Below, piece after piece: positions 51,671 through 59,055 of a stretch of 64,000 nt of DNA (positions are counted from its first letter, which is position 1; every line of letters starts with the position of its first letter). The DNA comes from Oscillospiraceae bacterium (GTDB lineage: Bacteria > Bacillota > Clostridia > Oscillospirales > Ruminococcaceae), in NCBI GenBank assembly GCA_014799385.1, contig JAAVIC010000025.1, positions 62,001 through 126,000 of the forward strand, in the 5' to 3' direction. Position numbers and translations under genes: made by a program. Below the pieces are notes generated by a model. It saw only the letters and a program-made list of their open reading frames with translations. It did not search any database and was not told the DNA's origin.

Positions 51671-51807
51671 CAGACTAACGATAAATCCTCGCACCGCTCC
51701 GCCATCGCCTTGCGATGACGGAGCTTACTTCGTCAAGCCCCTCGCGGCAGCCAAATAGGCTAGCCGCGCGAGGCTTTCCTCGTATGCGAGGCTTTCTCGT
51801 CAGTCTG
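51671..51807 (+). repeat. Family D multibranched element, copy 2
   Basis: The outer stem CAGACT-aa-CGA pairs with TCG-tc-AGTCTG; second stem CCTCGCA/TGCGAGG; arm A GCTCCGCCATCGC/GCGATGACGGAGC; unpaired TTACTTCGTCAA identical to copy 1; arm B GCCCCTCGCGGC/GCCGCGCGAGGC with a different sequence but the same place. It lies between ftsE and the regulator gene, both on the minus strand. Confidence 0.75.
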
Positions 51808-51853
51808 ATAATCTGGCTTTACCCATAAGTTTTCAATCGGATAGCCGGAAAAA

Positions 51854-52939
51854 TCAGAACTTGGTCGGATTTGCGGCGAGGTACTTCTTGACCATCAGCG
51901 CGATCTTGAAGATTATTGCGTGGTCAAATTCGCGCAGATCCAGACCCGTCAGCTTCTTTATCTTATCTAAGCGGTACACCAGCGTATTGCGGTGAACGAA
52001 CAGCTTTCGCGAGGTTTCCGAAACGTTCAGGCTGTTTTCGAAGAATTTCTGAATCGTGAACAATGTTTCGTGGTCAAGACTCTCAATCGAGTTTTTCTTG
52101 AATACCTCCTTGAGGAACGTATCGCACAGCGTTGTCGGCAGGTGATAGATAAGACGCGCGATACCGAGGTTGTCATAGGACACAATGTTCTTGTCGGTAT
52201 CGAATACTTTTCCTACCTCCAAAGCCGTCTGCGCTTCTTTGAACGAACGCGCAAGCTCCTTGATTCCGAGTACCGGCGTGCCGATTCCGACATTCACCTT
52301 GGTGAAAAACTCGCTTGACAGCGTATCGGAGATACTGCGCGCCAACTTCTCCAAATCTTTTACATCGGTGTTGTTCTTAACTTCCTTAACCAGTACAATG
52401 TCGGTTTCGGTGATGTTGAACACGAAATCCTTGTTCTTGTCCGGGAATAGGTTCTGAATAACATCGTATGCGGAAACATCGTTGGAAGCAACCACGCTTA
52501 TGAGGAATACCACGCGGCTGATGTCGCCGTTAAAGTGCAGTTCACGCGCCTTAATGCTTATATCTCCGGGAAGAACATTGTCAAGAATGATGTTCTTGAC
52601 AAAGTTGTTGCGGTCGTATTTTTCATCGTAGTATTGCTTGATACTGGAAAGAGATATGGCGATAACTCCCGCATACTTTCCCGCGGCCTCGTCTGTACCC
52701 TCCACAAACACCGCGTAATCGGGCTTTATGTGAATCCCAAACGGCTTGTAGGTGTAACCGTCGCGAATAAAAATTTCGTGAGAATCTCCAAGCTCTATCG
52801 AGAAGTAGTCATTCCCGCCGCCAACTCGGGTAAGGTCGCTGCACGCAACTATCGTTCCGTTTTCGTCAATTACACCGATTACTCTGTTTACAGTATCTTT
52901 CATTTGGTGAACTATGCCCTGAAATAGTCTGTTTGACAT
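51854..52939 (-). CDS. PucR/CdaR-type transcriptional regulator
   Basis: 361 residues. The N-terminal half resembles a sugar-diacid recognition domain (CdaR type: GVIDENGTIVACSDLTRVGG); the C-terminal HTH_30 DNA-binding helix-turn-helix is clear (LNVSETSRKLFVHRNTLVYR, then LDKIKKLTGLDLR). Family members respond to sugar acids or purine-derived compounds; no such catabolic genes are nearby, so the target is unknown. AGAGGT precedes the ATG. Confidence 0.85.
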   Translation of the reverse strand: MSNRLFQGIVHQMKDTVNRVIGVIDENGTIVACSDLTRVGGGNDYFSIELGDSHEIFIRDGYTYKPFGIHIKPDYAVFVEGTDEAAGKYAGVIAISLSSIKQYYDEKYDRNNFVKNIILDNVLPGDISIKARELHFNGDISRVVFLISVVASNDVSAYDVIQNLFPDKNKDFVFNITETDIVLVKEVKNNTDVKDLEKLARSISDTLSSEFFTKVNVGIGTPVLGIKELARSFKEAQTALEVGKVFDTDKNIVSYDNLGIARLIYHLPTTLCDTFLKEVFKKNSIESLDHETLFTIQKFFENSLNVSETSRKLFVHRNTLVYRLDKIKKLTGLDLREFDHAIIFKIALMVKKYLAANPTKF

Positions 52940-53105
52940 CTTAGCTTTTACCTCTTTCTTGTATTCTCCGCTTTTCGAGTTGCATAAAAATGCACAATAT
53001 CAACACCGAATTTTTGTGCCTATCTCTATTGTACTAAAAAATATCAAAAAAATCAAGTGTTTTTTATGTAAAATGTTAAATTTTTATGGATTTTTTTCAC
53101 AACAC

Positions 53106-53134
53106 TTGAAAAATCAGCGAATATGTAATATAAT
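53106..53134 (+). promoter_or_regulatory. Probable promoter of metG
   Basis: TTGAAA (53106-53111), 17 bp, TATAAT (53129-53134), repeated once more as TATAAT five bases on. If used, the transcript has a leader of about 515 bases before metG. Confidence 0.6.
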
Positions 53135-53140
53135 ATAATT

Positions 53141-53532
53141 ATATAGGTGTAGTTTGTAGGTCGTGCCCAAAGTTCCCGGCGGCTTGACGAGGTGAATATT
53201 TGGAACGCGCGATCCAAAACACCCCTTCGGGGAGCAGACCCGAACCCCAATGCGGGGAACTCCCGCAGCCCCGAGGTGTGGGGGGACAACCCTTCGGGGG
53301 CGGGGGATTTCAAACCCTCAGGACGGAAAAGCCCCCGCCCCCTACGGGTTTTCCCCCCACTCCCCTCTTTCCCATCTCCCCCACCCCCTTTTTCCTGTGT
53401 CATCACGGGAGAGTTGCTATTGGTTATAGCACGCCTATCGGCGGCTCGTGACTAGTGCGTTATAACAAAAACAAGTTATTGGCGGCGCGAGTTTAGTACG
53501 CTATAACCAAAAACAAGTTATTGGTGATTCGT
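53141..53532 (+). other. Long GC-rich leader before metG with tandem Family A left-end modules
   Basis: 53160-53400 is rich in short C/G hairpins (CCCCTTCGGGG, CCCCAATGCGGGG, CCCTTCGGGGG, GCCCCCGCCCCC) and ends in a pyrimidine tract. From 53430 to 53530 three copies of a module follow each other: GCACGCC...CGGCGGCTCGTGACTAGT, GCGTTATAACAAAAACAAGT..., ACGCTATAACCAAAAACAAG..., each leading to TTATTGGYGRYKCGTG. I looked for T-box and SAM-box features and found none. Confidence 0.5.
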
Positions 53533-53634
53533 GCAAATTGCGAAAGCGAGCGTTGCAGCATACCGCAAAGCGGTGTGCTGTGACGCTCAGCTAGAGCAGA
53601 TGAGCGCAGCTCTTCTGCTCGGTTCGCAATTTGC
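53533..53634 (+). repeat. Family A structured repeat, copy before metG
   Basis: GCAAATTGCGAA/TTCGCAATTTGC is perfect. The main arm is GAGCGTtgCAGCATACC with GGTGTGCTGtgACGCTC around GCAAAGC; compared with the rplB copy, a C-G pair has become A-T with both sides changed. The second arm is AGAGCAGA...TCTGCTC. TTTGCTATTAAAAATAAGG leads to the ATG at 53656. Confidence 0.88.
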
Positions 53635-53655
53635 TATTAAAAATAAGGAGTTATT

Positions 53656-55587
53656 ATGCAGAAATATTATTTGACTACCCCGATTTATTATCCCTCGGGA
53701 AATCCGCATATCGGGCATTGCTACACAACGGTAGCGTGCGATACTATTGCGCGGTTCAAGAGAATGCAGGGCTATGACGTGATGTTCCTTACGGGTACGG
53801 ACGAGCATGGGCAGAAAATCGAGCAGAAAGCCCGCGAAAACGGCATTACCCCCAAGGAATACGTGGACCCGATAGTGGCGAACTTCAAGCGTTTGTGGGA
53901 GGTTATGGACGTAAGCTATGACAGGTTTATCCGCACCACGGACGAGTATCATGTCAAGAGCGTGCAGAAAATCTTCAAGGATTTGTATGACAAGGGTTAT
54001 ATTTACAAGGGCAAATACACGGGAAAATATTGTACTCCGTGTGAGAGCTTCTGGACGGCGTCGCAGCTTGATGAAAACGGCTGCTGCCCGGATTGTCACC
54101 GCCCCGTTATCGACGCTCACGAGGAGGCTTACTTCTTAAAGGTGTCGGCGTTCGCCGATAAGGTTGAGAAGTTCCTTACGGAAACGGATTATTTGAATCC
54201 GCAAAGCCGCGTAAACGAGATGGTGAACAACTTCATCAAGCCCGGACTGGAGGATCTGTGTGTTTCGCGGACGTCATTCACATGGGGAGTCCCCGTGGAG
54301 TTCGACCCCAAGCACGTGGTTTATGTCTGGGTAGACGCGCTCTCCAACTATATCAGCGCATTGGGCTATGCTAATGACGAATACAATGATTTCGAGAAAT
54401 ACTGGCCCGCGGATCTTCATATGACCGCCAAGGAGATCGTTCGTTTCCACTCAATCATATGGCCGATAATTCTGATGATGCTGGATCTGCCGCTGCCCAA
54501 GCACCTTTACGGACACGGGTGGATCAACTTCAACGGGCAGAAGATGGCGAAATCCGTTGGAAACGTAATCGACCCGTTTATACTCGCAGAGCGTTACGGT
54601 TCAGATTCCGTGCGGTATCAGATTCTGCGCGATATGCCTTACGGTTCGGATTCCAACTTCTCCAACGAGATTATGGTTAACCGCATAAATTCCGACCTTG
54701 CAAACTCCTGGGGCAACCTTGTTTCGCGCACGGTGGCGATGGCGGATAAGTATTTCGGCGGAACGCTCCCCGAGGAGCGCGAGGCGGAGGCTCTCGACAA
54801 TGAGCTTATAGATATAGCAAAGGCTCTGCGCGATACGGTTGCACCGCATATTGAGGAGGCGCAGCTCTCTAAGGCTCTGGAGGAGATTTTCAAGGTAGTT
54901 TCCCGCGCGAATAAGTATATTGACGAGACAGAGCCGTGGGTTCTCGGAAAGTCCGAGGATAAAAAGGCGCGTCTGGCGAGCGTTTTGTATAATCTGTTGG
55001 AAACGATTCGTATATGTTCGGGGCTGCTGTTCCCGTTTATGCCCAAGACCTGCCCGAAGGTATGGGAGCAAATCGGCGCGGATTCCTCTCTCACCGCATA
55101 TGATACGCTGAGCGGATTTGGAAAGCTCCCCGCGAATGTAACGGTTCACAAGGGCGAAATGCTGTTCCCGAGAATCGATGTGGACAAGGAAATTGACGAG
55201 CTGAACGTTCTGCTTGCTCCCAAAAAGGAGATTCGCGAGGACGAGGATTTAGACAAAGCGAACGTTATCACCATTGACCAATTCGCGGAGGTCAAGCTCC
55301 GCAGCGGCGAGATCACCGCGTGTGAGAAAATCAAGAAGGCGAAAAAGCTGCTGAAGCTCACCGTGGACGATGGACGCGGCGGACGGCAGATAGTTTCGGG
55401 AATCGCCAATTGGTACAGTCCCGAGGACTTGATCGGCAAGAAAATAGTGTTCGTGGCGAATCTCGCCCCCGCAAAGCTCTGCGGAGAGCTTTCGGAGGGA
55501 ATGATTCTCGCGTGTGACGCGGGCGAGGACGATGTAAGAGTGCTGTTTTTGGATAAGGACGTTCCCAACGGAAGTACTATAAGATAG
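53656..55587 (+). CDS. metG: Methionyl-tRNA synthetase
   Basis: 643 residues. Class I catalytic domain with YPSGNPHIGHCYTTV (HIGH motif), a zinc knuckle (CTPC, then CCPDC), KMAKSVGN (KMSKS variant), an alpha-helical anticodon domain, and a C-terminal tRNA-binding EMAP-like domain (FAEVKLRSGEITACEKIKKA). It charges both initiator and elongator tRNA-Met. AAGGAG comes from the edge of the Family A repeat. metG and tatD are commonly neighbours; here about 2 kb with vapBC lies between them. Confidence 0.98.
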   Translation: MQKYYLTTPIYYPSGNPHIGHCYTTVACDTIARFKRMQGYDVMFLTGTDEHGQKIEQKARENGITPKEYVDPIVANFKRLWEVMDVSYDRFIRTTDEYHVKSVQKIFKDLYDKGYIYKGKYTGKYCTPCESFWTASQLDENGCCPDCHRPVIDAHEEAYFLKVSAFADKVEKFLTETDYLNPQSRVNEMVNNFIKPGLEDLCVSRTSFTWGVPVEFDPKHVVYVWVDALSNYISALGYANDEYNDFEKYWPADLHMTAKEIVRFHSIIWPIILMMLDLPLPKHLYGHGWINFNGQKMAKSVGNVIDPFILAERYGSDSVRYQILRDMPYGSDSNFSNEIMVNRINSDLANSWGNLVSRTVAMADKYFGGTLPEEREAEALDNELIDIAKALRDTVAPHIEEAQLSKALEEIFKVVSRANKYIDETEPWVLGKSEDKKARLASVLYNLLETIRICSGLLFPFMPKTCPKVWEQIGADSSLTAYDTLSGFGKLPANVTVHKGEMLFPRIDVDKEIDELNVLLAPKKEIREDEDLDKANVITIDQFAEVKLRSGEITACEKIKKAKKLLKLTVDDGRGGRQIVSGIANWYSPEDLIGKKIVFVANLAPAKLCGELSEGMILACDAGEDDVRVLFLDKDVPNGSTIR

Positions 55588-55621
55588 TTGACAATTACAC
55601 ACAGTAAGTGGGGTGATAATT

Positions 55622-55861
55622 ATGGCAATAGCAAAAATTACTACTGATGGTGATACGCAAATAGTAAGATTGCCGATTGGTTTCCATTTCGATTGTGACG
55701 AGGTGGAGGTGGAGCAGATAGGCTCGGTGATCAGACTCGCACCGCAAAAGAGCAGCGAAGAGGGACTTTTGGAAGTGCTTACGGGTTTTTCCGATGATTT
55801 TGCGGATATTGTTGATGAAGCTCATAACAGCTTTACTCCATCGAAAAGAGAAGAATTATGA
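55622..55861 (+). CDS. vapB: VapB-type antitoxin
   Basis: 79 residues. The N-terminal part (MAIAKITTDGDTQIVRLPIG, then EVEVEQIGSVIRLAP) is an AbrB-like swapped-hairpin DNA-binding domain; the acidic C-terminal half (EVLTGFSDDFADIVDEAH) would wrap the toxin. The ATG at 55622 has GGGGTGAT upstream. Its stop overlaps the toxin start by four bases (ATGA). It probably represses its own operon. Confidence 0.88.
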   Translation: MAIAKITTDGDTQIVRLPIGFHFDCDEVEVEQIGSVIRLAPQKSSEEGLLEVLTGFSDDFADIVDEAHNSFTPSKREEL

Positions 55862-56265
55862 AATATGTGTTGGACACAAATATTTGCATTTATGCAATAA
55901 AGAAAGATCCTATCAAAGTTCATCAAAAGCTGATTGAACATCTTAATGATGGCATCTGTATATCCGCCATTACACTTGCCGAACTGGAACACGGTGTTTA
56001 CAAAAGTGCCAGTATTGAGAGGAATGCGGAAAACCTTACAAAATTGACCCGATATATTTCGGTTTTACCATTTGACAGTGCAGCTTCTGTGGAGTATGGC
56101 AAGATATGTGCGTATCTTCAAAAAGCTGGTACTCCGATAGGCACGATGGATACGCTGATAGCCGCGCATGCGCGGTCGCGGGGGTTGACGATTGTCACTA
56201 ATAACGTCCGCGAGTTTGAGCGTGTCCCCGATTTGATAATTGATAATTGGGTTGATTTTAATTGA
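55858..56265 (+). CDS. vapC: VapC-type PIN-domain ribonuclease toxin
   Basis: 135 residues. PIN active-site acids are visible: Asp6 in YVLDTNICIY, Glu in TLAELEHGV, Asp in GTMDTLIAAHA, and TNNVREFERV at the last site. It cleaves RNA when released from VapB; VapC toxins often target initiator tRNA or rRNA. It lies downstream of metG, whose product charges initiator tRNA, but that link is only positional. Confidence 0.92.
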   Translation: MKYVLDTNICIYAIKKDPIKVHQKLIEHLNDGICISAITLAELEHGVYKSASIERNAENLTKLTRYISVLPFDSAASVEYGKICAYLQKAGTPIGTMDTLIAAHARSRGLTIVTNNVREFERVPDLIIDNWVDFN

Positions 56266-56287
56266 CAATTAAAATAAGGAGGATATT

Positions 56288-56695
56288 ATGAAACCGATTC
56301 CCGGGCAAGTTTGGACAGACAAAAAGCGCACGTTTCTGGGATTGCCGTGGTCGTTTACGCGGTATATTCTCACGGAAAAGAAATTGATTACACGCAAGGG
56401 ATTCTTCAGTATCACCGAGGATGAGGTCGAACTGTATCGGATTCTGGACAAGAGCCTGAGGATCTCGTTCGGGCAGCGGCTGGACGGCACGGGTACGGTG
56501 ATCCTCAACTGCAAGGACGTGGACACACCTGTTAAGGAGATACAGTCCATAAAGAAACCGCGCGAGTTTATGGAGATTCTGGAGAAGTATGTGGACGAAC
56601 AGCGCGATAAATACGGAACGCGCGGTCGAGATATTATGGGATTCACTCCGCATGACCATAACGATGATATTTGTGGAGAGAATCACGAAGGGTAA
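56288..56695 (+). CDS. PH-domain-like protein (bacterial YdbS/bPH_2 type)
   Basis: 135 residues. TFLGLPWSFTRYILTEKKLI followed by TRKGFFSITEDEVELYRILD is the pattern of bacterial PH-like (DUF304/bPH_2) domains. No membrane span is evident, unlike many relatives. The C-terminus is acidic with His (GFTPHDHNDD). AAGGAGG lies before the ATG. Function unknown. Confidence 0.75.
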   Translation: MKPIPGQVWTDKKRTFLGLPWSFTRYILTEKKLITRKGFFSITEDEVELYRILDKSLRISFGQRLDGTGTVILNCKDVDTPVKEIQSIKKPREFMEILEKYVDEQRDKYGTRGRDIMGFTPHDHNDDICGENHEG

Positions 56696-56800
56696 TAACT
56701 CGCAGCAAGCTGTCGGCGGTTTGCGTAAATAAGTCATACGCAACGCTGTGGGGAGCAATCCAAGTGCGCTGTAACTCAAAGCAGCCTATGGGCTACTCGT

Positions 56801-56918
56801 GCAAATTCAAAACGCGAGTGGCGTGTTGCACTTTGCGAAGCAAAGTGAAGCGCGCCGCTCAGCGAACACAGATAAAATTTGGCAAAGCCAAATTTTATCT
56901 GTGTGGTTTTGAATTTGC
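56801..56918 (+). repeat. Family A structured repeat, copy before the 56.9-kb gene
   Basis: GCAAATTCAAAAC (56801-56813) and GTTTTGAATTTGC (56906-56918) pair perfectly. The second arm is an 18-bp perfect stem, ACACAGATAAAATTTGGC against GCCAAATTTTATCTGTGT around AAA. The right edge is TTTGCTATTTAGATAAGGG, then the ATG at 56940. The left module GCGCTGTAACTCAAAGCA... is present. Confidence 0.85.
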
Positions 56919-56939
56919 TATTTAGATAAGGGGTTAACT

Positions 56940-57590
56940 ATGGACATTTCAAGAATAGCCGATATAGGCACGATAAGTCAAACCAGTCAGACGCGCTCGG
57001 TAGAACGGCGGACGGAGGATAAAGCCTCCACGCTTGCAACTGAGCACACCGACAGCTTTGTGAAGTCCGAGGCGGCGTTTATGCCCGCGTATACCAAGAA
57101 GTCCGCTCAAAAGCAGACCGCGGACAATAATCTGCTGCAAAAGGAGAACTCCGAGCGAACGATAGACAAGGTCGAGGAGAGCGGCGAGCAGGTTTCGCGC
57201 GGCGAGCTTATGACAAAAGGAATAAGCCACATAATCCGCGCGATGTTCGTTAAGCAGGGCGAGGTGCTGTTGGGCAGCGTTCCGAGTATCGGCGCGAAAA
57301 TGTATGCCGAGGAGCTGTTGTCGCAGCTTCGCGCGTTGTACGGAAATTCCGCCGCCGAGGAGAACACTCCCGAGTATTGGCAGCCCGATGAAACCGCCGC
57401 GCGGCTGTTGATGTTCTTTGACAGTGTGGAATTGGGCGAGAGCGATGGGAGCGTTATGCTGGAGCGTTCGTTCCTCAGCGCGTTCAACGAAACCGAGCAG
57501 CTTTTCGGCGGTCGCGGTCGATTGCCGTTGGAGAGCTACGAAACCAAGCGGTTGGTTCTGGAAAGCTATTTTACAAAGGCGGTTTTATAA
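56940..57590 (+). CDS. Hypothetical protein
   Basis: 216 residues, hydrophilic. The first 85 residues are low-complexity and charged; the rest is helical (GISHIIRAMFVKQGEVLLGS to SYFTKAVL). I do not recognise the family. AAGGGG from the Family A edge precedes the ATG. Its stop overlaps the tatD start by one base, so it is co-translated with tatD. Confidence 0.7.
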   Translation: MDISRIADIGTISQTSQTRSVERRTEDKASTLATEHTDSFVKSEAAFMPAYTKKSAQKQTADNNLLQKENSERTIDKVEESGEQVSRGELMTKGISHIIRAMFVKQGEVLLGSVPSIGAKMYAEELLSQLRALYGNSAAEENTPEYWQPDETAARLLMFFDSVELGESDGSVMLERSFLSAFNETEQLFGGRGRLPLESYETKRLVLESYFTKAVL

Positions 57591-58360
57591 TGCCTATTTT
57601 TGATACTCACGCGCATTATTGGCGCGCGGATTTCGGCGATGAACTTGACGCGGTTCTGGAGCGGCTTCCGAGCCAAGGCGTGGAGCGCGTTCTGGCGATT
57701 GGCTGCGATATTCCCACAAGCGTTGAGGAAATCGCGCTTGCGGAAAGATACGATTATATCTATGCCGCTGTGGGATTCCACCCGGAAAACGCGGCAGAGC
57801 TGCCCGATGATTGGGAATCCAAACTGACGGAGCTGCTGAAACGCGATAAGGTTATGGCAGTCGGTGAAATCGGGCTGGATTATCACTATCCCGACGGCGC
57901 GCCCAAAGATGTTCAGCGAGAGGTGTTTATCAGACAGCTTGAGATTGCCGGGGGGCTGGGCTTGCCGGTGGTTATCCACTCGCGTGACGCAAGCGGAGAT
58001 ACGCTCGAAATCCTTAAAGAGTACAAGCCGCGCGGTGTGCTGCACTGTTTTTCGGGGAGCGCGGAAACCGCGCGCGAGGTGGTAAAGCTCGGAATGTATG
58101 TCGGGTTTACGGGAGTGCTGACGTTCAAGAACTCCAAAAAGGCTTGGGCGGCTTGCGCGGAAGTTCCGATTGAGCGGCTGCTGTTGGAAACGGATTGCCC
58201 GTATATGGCGCCCGTGCCGCACAGGGGCGAACGCTGCGACAGCTCTATGATAAAGTTCACCGCCGCGAAAATGGCGGAGATAAAAGGGATAGACACCGAG
58301 GAAATGATTGAAATCGCGCGGGAGAATGGGGAAAGGTTGTTTTTTAATGATAACATATAA
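57590..58360 (+). CDS. tatD: TatD-family metal-dependent deoxyribonuclease
   Basis: 256 residues, TIM-barrel amidohydrolase fold. Metal ligands are in FDTHAHYW, GEIGLDYHY, VVIHSRDA and LLETDCPYMAPVPHRG. Family members have 3'-5' DNase activity. Starts within the stop of the preceding gene; the acetyltransferase gene starts 14 bases before its end. Confidence 0.95.
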   Translation: MPIFDTHAHYWRADFGDELDAVLERLPSQGVERVLAIGCDIPTSVEEIALAERYDYIYAAVGFHPENAAELPDDWESKLTELLKRDKVMAVGEIGLDYHYPDGAPKDVQREVFIRQLEIAGGLGLPVVIHSRDASGDTLEILKEYKPRGVLHCFSGSAETAREVVKLGMYVGFTGVLTFKNSKKAWAACAEVPIERLLLETDCPYMAPVPHRGERCDSSMIKFTAAKMAEIKGIDTEEMIEIARENGERLFFNDNI

Positions 58361-58814
58361 AAAAGCGTGCTCAGTGGAACTTGAGATTGTCTTGAAAATG
58401 CGCCGAGAGTGCTGTGCATGCGTTTTCGGTAAGGACGAAAGTGCGTTTGATGGCGAATTTATGCGGATTTCCCGCGAATACTTTGCCAATTCCGACCAGA
58501 CCACGGTTCTCGCGTTTGATGGCGAGCGGGCGGAAGCCGCCTCCAAGGCTGTCGGCTGCGCGACAATGTGCTATATCACGCTTATGCCAACGGAGGAGCA
58601 CCCTACGGGGAAACGAGCTCACGTGATGAATGTCTACACTAATCCGAATTATCGGCGGCAGGGAATCGGGCGGAAGATGATGGAAATGCTGATTGACGAA
58701 GCCAAGGAGCGTGGAGTCACGCATATTTCGTTGGACGCTACTCCCGATGGAGCAAAGCTGTATAAATCGTTGGGATTTAAGTACTCAAACGAAAATATGG
58801 AGATTATACTTTAA
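58347..58814 (+). CDS. GNAT-family N-acetyltransferase
   Basis: 155 residues. The acetyl-CoA-binding motif A is VYTNPNYRRQGIGRKMMEML (R-x2-G-x-G), followed by LDATPDGAKLYKSLGF. The substrate is unknown. The ATG at 58347 lies inside tatD with GAAAGG upstream; an earlier in-frame ATG at 58308 lacks a site. Coupled to tatD. Confidence 0.9.
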   Translation: MITYKKACSVELEIVLKMRRECCACVFGKDESAFDGEFMRISREYFANSDQTTVLAFDGERAEAASKAVGCATMCYITLMPTEEHPTGKRAHVMNVYTNPNYRRQGIGRKMMEMLIDEAKERGVTHISLDATPDGAKLYKSLGFKYSNENMEIIL

Positions 58815-58923
58815 TGTGTTGCAACCTATCGAGGTGTAATCCCGGCGCGTTATAATTCATGCCAACAAATCGGCGATGCAATTTATGAGCGTTATAATTT
58901 TGAAAAAGTGTTTGGCGACTAGT

Positions 58924-59035
58924 GCAAATCCGAAATGCGAGCGTTGCGGCATACGCGCAGCGTGTGCCGTGACGCTCGGCAAGTGCTCTTGAAATGCCGC
59001 TTTGCGGCATTTCAAGAGCACGTTTTCGGATTTGC
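58924..59035 (+). repeat. Family A structured repeat, copy before the CorC-like gene
   Basis: GCAAATCCGAAA pairs with TTTCGGATTTGC. Arm 1 GAGCGTTGCGGCATAC/GTGTGCCGTGACGCTC around GCGCAGC; arm 2 a perfect 17-bp stem GTGCTCTTGAAATGCCG/CGGCATTTCAAGAGCAC. TTTGCTATCTAAATAAGGAG leads to the ATG at 59056. A GCGTTATAATTTTGAAAAAG module lies to its left. Confidence 0.85.
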
Positions 59036-59055
59036 TATCTAAATAAGGAGTCTAT

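Noticed and set aside
53141-53655. T-box or SAM riboswitch in the metG leader
   Set aside because: I looked for the T-box AGGGTGGNACCGCG and for SAM-box core features and found neither; the hairpins there are GC-rich repeats.
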